A DNA stretch of 64,000 bases from Sympetrum striolatum. Lineage: Eukaryota > Arthropoda > Insecta > Odonata > Libellulidae. The notes under the pieces are model-generated. The model made no database searches, had not been told where the DNA came from, and saw nothing but the letters and a program-made list of their open reading frames with translations. How positions within the stretch are numbered: the first letter of the stretch is position 1; every line of letters starts with the position of its first letter. Of this stretch, positions 1 through 11,600 are shown piece by piece. The translations under genes and the position numbers were made by a program. The stretch is from the NCBI GenBank assembly GCA_947579665.1, contig OX388341.1:6004752-6068751 (forward strand), written 5' to 3'.

Positions 1-277
1 TTAGCGATAGAAGTTTTTTGATAAATTCATCACGACCGATTTCGTGGAGGACACAACTGATATTGTTATCCCAGTTATATACTTACATGATCTTCCGAAG
101 AAAACAAAAAGCGATACTGGAAAGTAGTTGCCAGGACAGATAGTTTAGTTTTGGTCATTTTTCCTGCAAAGTATTAGAGAAGCTAATAGCTCTCCAGGTT
201 AGATAGGGATTTCACTGTTTAACACGCCCTGCCACACAACACTAGGGGATGACAGGGTTTAAATGTAAATGTATATT
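1..277 (+). mobile_element. 3' end of a non-LTR retrotransposon (LINE), fragment
   Basis: This stretch matches by eye the 3' end of the LINE copy at 33,310-33,602. It has the same last codons of the reverse transcriptase reading frame, the same 3' UTR, and the same ending in repeated TGTAAA-type units. The copy is cut by the left window edge, and its reading frame is broken compared with the longer copy. The short-repeat tail resembles CR1/L2-group LINEs, but the clade is not certain. Confidence 0.7.
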
Positions 278-631
278 CTCAATTTCAAACTTTGGATTAT
301 ATAAGCTCTATAACTGGGTCTTAATATGTAATCACATCTTGTGAAAGGTTTCTGGGATTGACACCAAATGGTCTCTACTTCCCCATTTGAAATGTATAGC
401 AGAGATTTCGAATATTTCAATGAAGAATTTCCCTAAAAGATAAAAAATCCATAATACCTCATAAGCCTATCCCTTACGTAGTGGTTAGAATAATAACAAC
501 AAATACATGTAAGTAAAATGTTGCTTGTATACTGCAAACATACTAAATACAACGTTCACATTGAAAAGTAATTTGTCAAAATTTTACACCTTCAAATTCA
601 ATCAGCTCTGCCTTCACTTTGTGGAATTCCA

Positions 632-820
632 TAATAAATAAATTAAAGAATAAATTAAGTCTATATTCCACAGTATTAAAACATACAACACACGACCGGT
701 TTCAATGTCTAAGAGAGTGTGTGACACCAGATGACGACGCTTAGACGTTGAAACCGGTCGTGTGTTCTATGTTTTAATACTGTGGAATATAGACTTAATT
801 TATTCTTTAATTTATTTAAT
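632..820. repeat. Foldback (near-palindromic) MITE-like repeat
   Basis: Two arms of about 75-80 bp, 632-712 and 742-820, are almost perfect reverse complements around a loop of about 30 bp. Both arms contain the motif ACACGACCGGTTTCAA. A transcript would form a long hairpin. Target-site duplications are not clear, so the superfamily is unknown. Confidence 0.75.
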
Positions 821-868
821 TTTACACCTGTTAATTCTTATGGACATGTTTTCCATAATATCTTAAGG

Positions 869-1077
869 CAGTGGTTCCCAACATTTTTCAGCTCGCGACC
901 CACCTTCCCTTATTGTTATACTTCCACGGTCCATGATGGAGTAAAAAACCTAATTTGTATCGTATTTCTTTCTTACATACATATAATTTACCATCAAATA
1001 TTGCTATTCTGATCGTTTTAGGATCGAGTCGTGACCAACCTGCAGCCCTTCCACAACCCACCTGTTGGGAAGCGTTG
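869..1077. mobile_element. Non-autonomous hAT element (209 bp)
   Basis: The ends are CAGTGGTTCCCAAC and, at the other side, GTTGGGAAGCGTTG. These are imperfect terminal inverted repeats of the hAT type. The element is flanked on both sides by an identical 8-bp target-site duplication, TCTTAAGG (861-868 and 1078-1085), as expected for hAT. No coding capacity. Confidence 0.85.
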
Positions 1078-3856
1078 TCTTAAGGTATTGCTGAAATAGT
1101 TGGAAATGTACTGAAGGGAAGAAGAGATTTAATAGTCTCGCCATTAAATTAAAGGCGTAGGCGCTGATGCTTTGAATTAAAGGCATGGGTTCTGTTACAT
1201 GCCAATTGCAGAGCCAAGCTTCTCAGGATAGATTCTCTCTTTTGGTCAGCATCTCTACTGGGAAGCAGTGAAAGTGGTTTGTTTGTGGTTTTAGCATTTT
1301 TACTTTATTAGAGCATTTCATTGCTTATAAGTGTCCTGATTGTAAGGATGGTCCTGGATTATGCATGAACTGTTTTTCAGAATAAAATCATTATCAATTT
1401 AATTATTTTTGAAAAATTGATCCTCTTCTTAATTTTCTGTAGATAGCTGAAATTTCTTTACCACTGTATAGCACAAAAACAAATTCATGTACTGTTTGGT
1501 TGCAAAACCAAATTCCCTACAGAAAATGATGCCTAGAATTCAAGACATGACTAGAATTTAGTATGAAAAACTATTTTTTCCTTAAAAAAAGTTCTAAAAT
1601 GTTAAAATATCTGAAAATTATAAATTAATTCAATAAAGAAGATTCTGCATCATCGATCGATTCGCAGAATATACATTGAGTGGGTTAAAAGTTGCTTCAA
1701 TAACATTATTAATGACAGAGATGGAGAAACAAACCCAGACTTGCTTTTTAACCCATTCAGTGCCCCTTAAGAGACCATCTGCACTGAATGAGTTAAACTT
1801 ATGAACACCATGTCATTATGAGGATCATACCGGGTAAAATGTTACAATACGTAAGGAAGGGCACCAAAATAAAAAATCTGACAACTATATCCAGTAGAAT
1901 ACCAGCTTCATCCTGTCGAACCTCACCATAACGTGAAGAAGAGAGAATTTAGGGTAGATAATCGTTCGTAAAGTTCATTACATGGGGTTCCAACTTTCCT
2001 ATTCATTGCTTTGAGGGGATTTGCAATACCTTAGCAACGAACACAGGAAAAATTTGGGAAAGGAAGACTTGCGTAAATTGTTGTACATTTTCCAGGCTTG
2101 AAATTACAATATTCACACATTTATCTCTTAGAAAATAGTCTTGCTTAATTTGCATGGGTGGTTTCATAGGTCAATAATCTTCCACAATATCTAGTGGTCT
2201 GCAAAAATTAAGAAAAGGATGCATTCCTTCACTATTCCTCCAACTTCATCACTCTCCAACACAGATTGATGTACTTCCACCCATTATGCACCCTTTTACA
2301 AAATATGTATGGCTTCGGAGGTTATTTACTTCGATATGAAGTTTTACTTGTTTTGTTATGGGAAAATTTAATACGGTCTAAATTCAAGCCCACAAATGTA
2401 ATTCCAACACAAACAACCTTTGTATTAGCTAATTATCAATTAACACAACATTAATATGCAAGGTATATCAAAGTGTGGAAACAGAAAACTGAGAGAAAAA
2501 CATGCAACTGAAAATATGAGGGGTATTAATGTAATATAATAAAGCTAACTAATACAGAACAGAAAGTAAACTTGTGGATAAAAGCAATTTATACACATCA
2601 AACTAAAGCCAAGAAGTCTATCACTTGCATGAAATCTGAAGTCACAGAAATTACAATAGACCGTAATGTGAGCATAATTGTCAGATAGCAGAAAAAAAAT
2701 GATGGCTAAGAGAACCACTATTAATCACTCTCAACAGTTGAGGAAATAGGAGAGCCAAGCACAAACCAAGTATAGCTCACGACTAAAATCTATTAGCGCA
2801 AATGATGAACGGCAGACCCCTTCTCCATTAATAATTCCAAGATGGGATTTCAGATATACATGATTTCAAATAGGTGATAGTACAAAATGGGCACGCAATA
2901 TATTCTGCAATTATTCCAAATGAATGCTCATTTCAATGAGATGCTCCATATTAAACCCTCAGTTTTAGAATACCAAAGAGTGCCCACGTACAATGTTTAG
3001 GATACATTGGTATAACTGAGTGAATCAGAAAGCGTGAATTGGATTTAATTTAAATAAAAGTTGTTGCTACTTTGTTTTAATTTGGAATCTATTTTAATTG
3101 TATTAATCCAAAGGGACTGATGATCAGTATAGTTAAAACTGTATAATGATGGAACTTGATGATCTTCATTGAGCTTCCAAATAATATTTAAATTCTATTA
3201 ATTAATTAAAGCGCTGAAATATTCCATGCTATGCAATTCACAACACGATGAAAAGGATTATTATTGTTAATTAATACAGAAAAATTACTTCTCTAAACTC
3301 ACTGCTAAAACAAGATTGCCATTCAGTAATACCCCCAGTCTGATATTTATCTAACTCGATAGAAAAATGTTGTGGCACAAATGAGTTGGTTTACCAGTTG
3401 CAATGAGGTAAAAGAATAAAACAATCCAGAACACGAAAAAATCCATTTCAAAGGTCTAGTATTAAGGACAATACATAGGCATTCCTAGTACATTTCTTAC
3501 GAATTAACGCCGAATATAATATTTTAAATGCAAAGGATTTGAGGGTTCTACGCTAAATTAGATGTGATGAGACCTACCGATAGCACATTATGTACTAGAG
3601 TTTAAAAAAGATTTACGATGAGCTAAGAAAAATAGCAAGGCTACATAATAAAAAAAAACATAGTAATCGTAATTAATCCAACAGAAAACTGAAATAGAGA
3701 AAGGTACACTTATCTAAATTTACTTCGAATAAAATATTTGCAAATAGATAGCTTAAATTGCAAATAAAATCGACGTCAAGCAGTGAGTTAGCGCACAAAT
3801 TACCAAAACTTTTCTATGATAAACCCATTTCATAAATAATATAAATGAATGCATAC
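1078..3856. other. A+T-rich noncoding DNA, probably eIF4B intron 4
   Basis: No convincing coding exon was seen on either strand. Because eIF4B is read leftwards and its fourth exon ends in a good donor at 3,856-3,855, this stretch is most simply the next eIF4B intron, or it precedes exons outside the window. Apart from the TTAA-bounded repeat at 1,748-1,796, nothing else was recognised. Confidence 0.5.
1748..1796. mobile_element. Tiny piggyBac-like MITE remnant
   Basis: A 49-bp inverted repeat is bounded by TTAA at both ends. The left arm reads CCCATTCAGTGC and the right arm is its near-complement, GCACTGAATGAG. TTAA targets and CCC-starting ends are typical of piggyBac-derived MITEs. It is too short to be sure. 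Confidence 0.45.
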
Positions 3857-5215
3857 CCTATTGACAAAGTGAAGAGCTTCTCTCAAACTGTCGCGATCAA
3901 GAAATTCCACGAAGCCGCATCCCTTCAGTCTCGATCCACCTTCCTCTGTCGTCGGTAATCTAATGCTTTTTATCTAAAATGAAAACAATCAAATATTGCC
4001 CAGAATTGTCTTTTCCTCAGTAAAATCAGGCACAAAATAGAATTTTAAAACTAAAGCTCGGTTCACACGGTGTATGTTTTCTAGCTTGATTCTTTGCGTG
4101 GAGCCCTGCATGCCCGCTAGCACGAAAATTTGGTGTCTGCCTGCTGCTGGGCATGCTCCCTTGCTGGATTTTGAGGAATAGGACAAGTGCTATTTTTCCT
4201 GCATGTTTCGCCGATGGTTGGTTGCTATGCGTTGCTAGCTGAACTATTTATTACTAGCGAGCATGCAGGGCTCCACGCAAAGAATCAAGCTAGAAAACAT
4301 ACACCGTGTGAACCGAACTTAAGGCTATGCATGGGAAATAAAAATTTTCACTTCATATTGAAATAAGGCAAAGAAACGTGATAATTTAATTACCCCCAAT
4401 CCCTTGAAGAAATCGGAAATATCCTCTGAATCAACATCGTATGGTAAATTTGAAATATAAGCAACAAATGGTGCTTCATTGGGAATTCTCGATTCGTCTA
4501 TTATTTCAGGTTCACGCGCTGCTCGGGGAGCTGTTGGTAACACAAAAGACTTGTCCCTGCTGCTTCTGGAATAATCTATAGAATGGCAAGGAAAATAAAT
4601 CAAACTTAAGTTTTAATGGTCATTTCACTTATAAACCAATCTCACTGAGCAACATACCTTCATCTCCATCCGTATCCGCCCAGCTAGTTACAACCCGCTT
4701 AGTTGGTTCAACTTCATCGGCTTTGTTTGCCAAAAATTCATTCAGATTGACTGTTTTACCTTTTGTTTTTTTGCCTTTCTTACCTATATAAAATAGAGGT
4801 AAATCTTCATTTATAAGGATTTGATACTTCTTTCAAAGTTTAATATCTGGTACTATTACATCTGACGTCAGTGCCTAAATCCCATTGACTGAAGGCACCG
4901 GCATTACATTCATGGGTGAATTTAAAAGAACGCTTTTAGATTGCACATATCTGTGGGTAACGTTTGCAAATTGTGCTACATCTCTCAAGTTCTGATTTTA
5001 AGGTAACATATTTATGACACCATGGTGTATTCCAATGCTGTTATTCATTAAGACGTTGATAAAGAAACCTCAACGATAATGTGAACTAACACTTTTGAAT
5101 TACAGTAAAAAAAAAATATCAAAGTAAGCAATAATTTGTTTTCGTTCATCTATGGAAGATATTATAGATCGGTTCACGTGGCTGACCAACTGTACTACTT
5201 ACCGGACGAAGCCAT
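3857..5215 (-). CDS. eIF4B: Eukaryotic translation initiation factor 4B, 5' exons (partial gene)
   Basis: eIF4B binds RNA and stimulates the eIF4A helicase during ribosome recruitment in the cytoplasm. Four exons join in phase: 5215-5203 (ATG, Kozak-like CAACATGG), 4783-4658, 4575-4394 and 3973-3857, each with AG acceptor and GT donor. They encode 146 residues. The N-terminus (MASSGKKGKK, then VNLNEFLA and TSWADTDGDE) is the conserved eIF4B leader. An RRM follows, with RNP2 VAYISNL at about residues 84-90 and RNP1 KGCGFVEF at about 124-131. The remaining RRM edge and the DRYG/Arg-rich C-terminal part were not found, so further exons should lie left of the window. Intron 3 (3974-4393) carries a Harbinger MITE that accounts for most of its length. 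The gene is head to head with LZTFL1. Confidence 0.9.
4055..4321. mobile_element. PIF/Harbinger-type MITE, copy 1, in eIF4B intron 3
   Basis: A 267-bp element with long terminal inverted repeats. It begins AGCTCGGTTCACACGG and ends with the reverse complement, flanked by the 3-bp duplication TAA (4052-4054, 4322-4324). A TAA/TTA target and a GTTCACAC-containing end are typical of PIF/Harbinger MITEs. A near-identical copy in inverted orientation is at 11,716-11,980. No coding capacity. Confidence 0.85.
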
Positions 5216-5435
5216 GTTGCAACTATGTTTCTCGGAGACAGAGCGGCCAACTTTCTGAACATGAAAACAAGAGAGGACTGTAAAAGCAAAAGACGCATCG
5301 ACACATCAAGCGCTTCGATCGCTTCAATGGCTTAAATCTAAGGTTCTGTGTTTGAAACCGTTGGAACGTCGCTATCGTGGCTATCTAGAATTAATTCAAA
5401 GAGCTATTTTCTACGTCAATCAAACCTTATTCATT
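5216..5435. promoter_or_regulatory. Bidirectional promoter and LZTFL1 5' UTR exon
   Basis: Only 389 bp separate the eIF4B start codon (5215, minus) from the LZTFL1 start codon (5605, plus). A good donor (GTAAGC) at 5436 followed by an acceptor (TTTCAG) at 5591-5593 suggests a noncoding LZTFL1 first exon ending at 5435. A shared promoter for two housekeeping-type genes is inferred. No TATA box is obvious, and the transcription start sites are not determined. Confidence 0.55.
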
Positions 5436-5604
5436 GTAAGCTTTTTCCTTTAAAACCGAAGGAATAACGCACAAGTTCCTTTTACATTTATCATAGATTC
5501 AGTTTTTTTTCGTTTTCATAACTATTTAGAACTAGGCTCTTACGTGCTCAAATATCATAAGATGACACGACATATTGTTTTCCCTTGTTTCAGAACCAAC
5601 GAAA

Positions 5605-8600
5605 ATGAGCCAAAGATGTCCAAAACTTATTGAGGAATATATGCAGTTCTCAAAATATCAAAGGGCTCAGCATTTGAAATCTTTGAAGAATTACTTCGAA
5701 GGGATTGTAGAGAGTCGGTAATAGTTTTCAGATATTTCGCACAAGTTCTTTGTTCATGCATACTTTTTATGCTTATTGCACTTAACTTTACCGTTATTTA
5801 GTATCGCTGATTAGTACGTACAGACTCGACAATTCTTCTAGGTTCTTATCTTCAACGGAAATCGTAATTTGTTGATGAAGGGTCAGAGTCACCCAAGTCT
5901 GCTGTACGTATTCTGTCAAGAAACTCTTACGGAATCAATGCGAAAGGGAAATAAATTTTCAAAACTAATCATAGATACTAATTAAAAAATCGTAATCTTC
6001 CACAAAGTTTTTCTAATCATAGAGCTTCTATTCAAGAAGCATCATCAAGCCTAAAGTTGCTTCGAGCAAATACTCGAAAGATGATACATCTATTATCAAC
6101 CCGTTTTCTGTACATTTATGTGTGTATAGTTATACATTCAAAATGTCAATGAAATTTTATTTGAAAAATCCCTCTCATTTCTGTGTTTAATCCACCCATT
6201 ATATCTGCTGCCATTTTATTTGTTTGAAACCATCTCTAGAATTTTTTCATTTGTTATTTTATGATCCCAACTTACATTTTCCAATCCTTCCAAATCTAAA
6301 TTTTGTTGGCCACTGTCTTCTGGTAATCTTTTTTGGGACTGACGTTTCATATCCATGCATATCAAGAATGGTCTTCTCAGTATTACAAACTTGTCATGTT
6401 GGAAGATCTTGGATATACTTAAACCGATGCCAGAATGTCAATAGGTAGAAGCCAGACGAAGAGTAGCTCATGTAGCGTCTTTATCTCAAGCAGCTTTAAA
6501 TGGATCTGTAACCCAGTAGGTTGGTTATGAATGATGGTGACACACTGAAGAGCACCGCTAAGGAAGGCAATACCATCTCAATTATCCCGTGAGGGGACGT
6601 CACTATAATGTTACAGGTTATGGCATAAGTGAGACTCAATGGGATATCTTGTCAGTAATAGGAGTTTCAGGATGGACGACCTAAGGTAATAATAAGATAA
6701 AAGAACTTTCTTACATTCCCACTGAATTCATTGGTGTGACATGTTTTGCTAGCAGACCAGGATTATCAGACAACTTTTTCTATTCAGTGCATCAATTTAT
6801 TTATAATTAACAATGCATATAAGAGGGGGTAAAAAATATGAGAGGAAAAGGGAGGGAGGAAGGTTTGGGTAAGATGTTTAGGATTTAACGATTTTGGTGC
6901 AAAGGGAAAGTAATGAGGGTTAGAGGTTTTAAATCTCCAATGTCAGGAATGTCAACAAAGGCTGCCTTTGTTAACATTCCTCATTCACCAGTATTCGTAA
7001 AAACAATGTACAACTTCATTTGCATGTATTAGGAAATAAAAGGAAGCACACAATCTCCTCCTGGCGGGGACCATTGCATTCCCCAAGGAGGCGCTTCTGC
7101 TCGGTCTGGAAGTAGCGAAGAAATATGCAGACCATAAAGCCATGTACTGTATTCGGTTTGATTCCAAGAAAGGTTTTACAAATTTTATTTAATGCACTAA
7201 AGCAAATGAATTTGAGATGAAAATAAACTGATGTAATGAGGTTTACCAAAGGAAATAAAGTTAACGATCAGGTTGGATGTGGAATTTATTGAACTGATCG
7301 ATAAATTTTCTTACTTGGGGTGATAGATGAGGAAGTTTCAAAAAGGATAGCTATGGGCAAAGAGGCTACTATGGAGCAAAGGATCACTGTAGTTGTCAAT
7401 AGAATAATTAGGGAAAATCCTTGGTGTGGAATTATACATATGAAATGTAAACTATAGAATTGAAACATTAAATTGCATTGATAGGAAAACAAAAATGGAA
7501 ATGCTGGAGCTGGTTGGAGATGGCTTTAATTCAAGTCATTAAGCATTAATAGAGGAAATGAGTTAGTTAAACATGGAGAGGGGAAAGTATTGAAGGGGAG
7601 AATACAAGGGATGATATAACGGGTATGTTAAGTTACTAAGAAGTGAAGGAATAGGCTCTAAATAGGGAATATTGAGGCACTTGAATCCAAGAAGGGCAGA
7701 AGACTTAAGTATGTATGTATCAAAACTTTTATCGTTGCATTCATAATTCCTTTGACAAGACCCTTTGGGTTCTTCTGTTCTTATGAAAGCTTCCTTGGCT
7801 TGTGCTTTTATTATTCTAACCTTATCTGTGCTCCCCAAGAAATTGCTCTAACCAAGCTAAAGAACAATAGAACATAGCTTTTTAAGTATTTCCCATCTAC
7901 ATGGATTTCCACCCCCTCCTCTGGACTTCAACCTTGTCATGATTGAAGGGCTTGCGTGTTCCTATGATGTGAAGAGCGAGACCAGCTGGAACATAGTTCC
8001 TAGGGTCACCCATGCCAGAAAGATCAATAGGTAGGGGCCAGATGAAAGGTAGCCCACGCAGCGTCTGTACCTCCGTTCCCCAGTGGGGCGGCCATTATGA
8101 TTGTTGGTGTCACGGTAAAAAACACCGTTGAGGAATGCAACGGTAGACCAACTCGACTACTTATACCATGTCATGATGCACAACCATAATAATATTGGTA
8201 CTGGCAAAGGGACTCAGCCTTCTAGGATGAGTGTCATGCCCGGCAGTGATGGGAGTAAGGCCATCTCGGTCGTCACTCCACGAAACCCTTACACAAGGAA
8301 CGACAAGAAAAGATGGAAACAAGGATGGGGACATGGAATGTTAGGACAATACTCTGAAAATTCGAAAATGTAAAGTTCTAAGGGAAAGCGTCCAGCATTA
8401 AAGTACGAGGATTATATGAAGTAGAGATGAAAGACAAGAGAGACTTCTGAAGCAATGATTTCTGAGTCATTTTCAGTGTGAGAAATACTAGCCAAAGGGG
8501 AGTAGCTGTAGTTTTGGACAAGAGTGAGTGAGAATCCATAATAGCCGCAGAGCCAATAAGCGATCGGATTATGTTGGTAGAAGTCTGAACCAGTAAACAC

Positions 8601-11600
8601 GGTTATAGTTCAGGACAGTGGCGCAGCCAGGATTTACCAATGGGGGGGGGGTCTGAGGAAACGAAAAATGCCTACTTTACAGGGGCTAGTATATTCATGC
8701 CCGCTACTTACTACAATATATGTCAATTCTTTCAAAAACTAAATACACTCAAAACTAGAGGAGTTTAACGCTTATGTGGCCAACTTATTACACTTTGCAA
8801 GATAGTAGTTTACATAAGCGAACAATTGGAAACTTAACAAGTGTGTTCTTTGGATTTCTGGTTTGGATACGTTCAATATCTATTAAAAGCTCATTTTTTC
8901 TATGCTGAAGCTTTTTAGTGATTTAGATATAAACTTTCCGAGTCTTCGAGAGTTCTTTCTTCCAAGAGGTTGCAAAGCGTGGGAAGGAAAAAATAGCTAC
9001 GGTTATTTGGCAAGCGATATAAAACGTAACATCCACTCATTTGTTCCCCCACATTGGCGCGCCCATGCTTATTTCATTATCTTTCGTTATTTGACTATAT
9101 CATCAGCAGATTTTGGAATTTAATTGAAATATCGCCTGTCAAGAAAACGCCATCAATGTATAAAAATAATGAAATGAAGTATATACCCAAACAGCTTATT
9201 GCACAAGGTTTGTATAAGAAACAAAAAATAATTTTTATCAGATGAAATTTTCTGCCAGGCTTACAATTAAGCCTGATTTCGTTATTTATGTATTAGATAT
9301 GTATTTCATTGAATGCGTCTCATACCGAAAATTAAAAATTCGGCAGCATTAAAAAATACAGTATACTCTTGATGATAGTTGATATTATAATTGAACTTGC
9401 AGTATTAAAGTCACATACCAAGGTGAAAAAAATGAAGACGTCAACTTACAATTATTTAGACTAAGTATTAGGTGGTTTAACCAGCAAAGAGCTGATGCAA
9501 ACCTAGTCTTACGCACTGAGTGTTCAAAGAAAACAAATATTTTCCATGAATTGAAATTTTGAATGGGCATTGCATGACCAAGCGGTTAACAGGATAAGTT
9601 ATGAGATTCGTGGGATTCTATCACCAGAGAAAAAATTGGCTGCATCGAAAAGGAAACTGAAAAATTTAATTCACAGTTTATCAAGTTTAATTCAAGTCAT
9701 CAAGTCACAGTTCCGATAAATATGTGCGTAACTTACGCGCACAATACCTTTGAGCTGACAGATTTGCTTCGAAAATGGTATATTATTAATAATATCATCG
9801 CAGATTAATTTTTACTGAAAACTTTCATTGCTCCAATACTTTTTCAAATGTTTACGGAAATTCGGTTAGCGAAAAATTTTATTAAATATACATCAAATTA
9901 ACAGGCAATCATAAAATAAAGATCCGTATATTTTCTATCATCCCGAGTAATGAAGAGTCAACTGTGTGCAGACTTTTAATCGTCTAGAATGCTTAATAAA
10001 GGAAAAAGTAGCTTTTCAATTGTCGCTAAACTCATCTTGAGATGTGTCCTCTGATAACAGCCCTAAAATAAGAAAATCCTAATTTATGCATCTAATAATG
10101 GTTATTTCACAAAAAAACACATGGCCATTAACTGAAGTTTTTTTCCGATAGCGGCCTCGAGCTGTTAGCGGACTGTGAAAGGAATTTTTGGATGTCCATC
10201 TAAATGAAATCCAAACAAAACTCTCCTTCAAACTGTTGTGAATTTCTCGAAAGCAATACTCACGAGCCTATCTTTGTATTTACACCCTTGAAACAGTCAC
10301 ATGCAAAAGATCTAACTGAGCGTTTTATCTATCTGTTTGTCCCTCAAACGTAATCTTAATCTCTGTTTTCAGGGTGCAAGTTTCGAATTACTTCTCGAAT
10401 GTTCGCTTGTATTTTTTCGAGGAGTAAACAAATCAGCACTTTCGAATTTTTCTCATGGGAATCTTATCTTATGGCGTGAGTTATCTAACTAAAGGATAGG
10501 ATTAAGAAGTGCACGCGTTGAACATAGTTTTCGAAACACTCGTACCATTGCGCCCCATCGATATCGATGTCTACTCTGCTACCGAAAACATCACTTTCAC
10601 TGAAATCGGAGCCATATTTACGGGTACACGAAGCTTTCGATGAATTTATCAAGCAAACACATGACAAGCAGTGTATCTGTATGATTTGCGTGATAACCCC
10701 ACCTTAGCGAGGGGGGGGTTTTGTACTCTTCAGCAGAAATAAAAGTATAGAGCTAGTCATAGGACTTGACTCTTGGGGGGGGGGTTTGAACCCCTAAAAC
10801 CCCCCCCTCGCTGCGCCACTGGTTCAGGTGTGTATATGCATCTGTGATTTCAGTGAAGATGGCATAGACTAGGTGTATGAGGAAATAGAAGAGGTTAGGG
10901 TTAAGGGCAATAAGAATCTTGTTGCTATGTGAGACTGGAGCGCAGTAGTTGAGCTAGGCAAAGATGGGGAAGAGGTGGGAGAAATCTGTTTAGGGAATAG
11001 AAACGACAGAGAAAAGAAACTGATAGACTTTTACAGGAGAAATAATCTCCAGTTAATAATAGAAATAGGAGAAATAATGTTCCAGATAATCTCGAAAACC
11101 AAATGCACAATGTTCAAACTTTTTACATAATTAAAAGTCTTCCCGGCGATGATCAAGTGGTACTTTTAAATTGGCTTAAGTCCACAGTTCGAACCCAGAC
11201 GAGTAAAATAGTTTGTATAAGAAATACATTTAAACTCCATTTTCGTCTTTGCAGGCTTTCTTTCATTTGAAAATTTATTTTAAATTTGAAAAAATACTCA
11301 TAGAAAGTTGAATCAAGCACTAAAAGAAGAGTAATTGAATAAAGATTTTTATTTTGGTCATTTACTATTTGAAATTGCGAGAATTTTGATAAAATATACG
11401 AAAATTTTGGTGTTGTAAACAACCATTACCCTTGACGACCAAGGCGATTGTTGATTCTGAGCTCATGCATTTATCCATTAGAAGGCATGGAGAATCAATT
11501 AACAGTTAAAACTAATTCTGAAAATAAGAGATAGACCAAATGAGACAAGACATTATACAAAATTTAAGTGTTTGAAGTAACGAACACTATGCTGTGAAGA

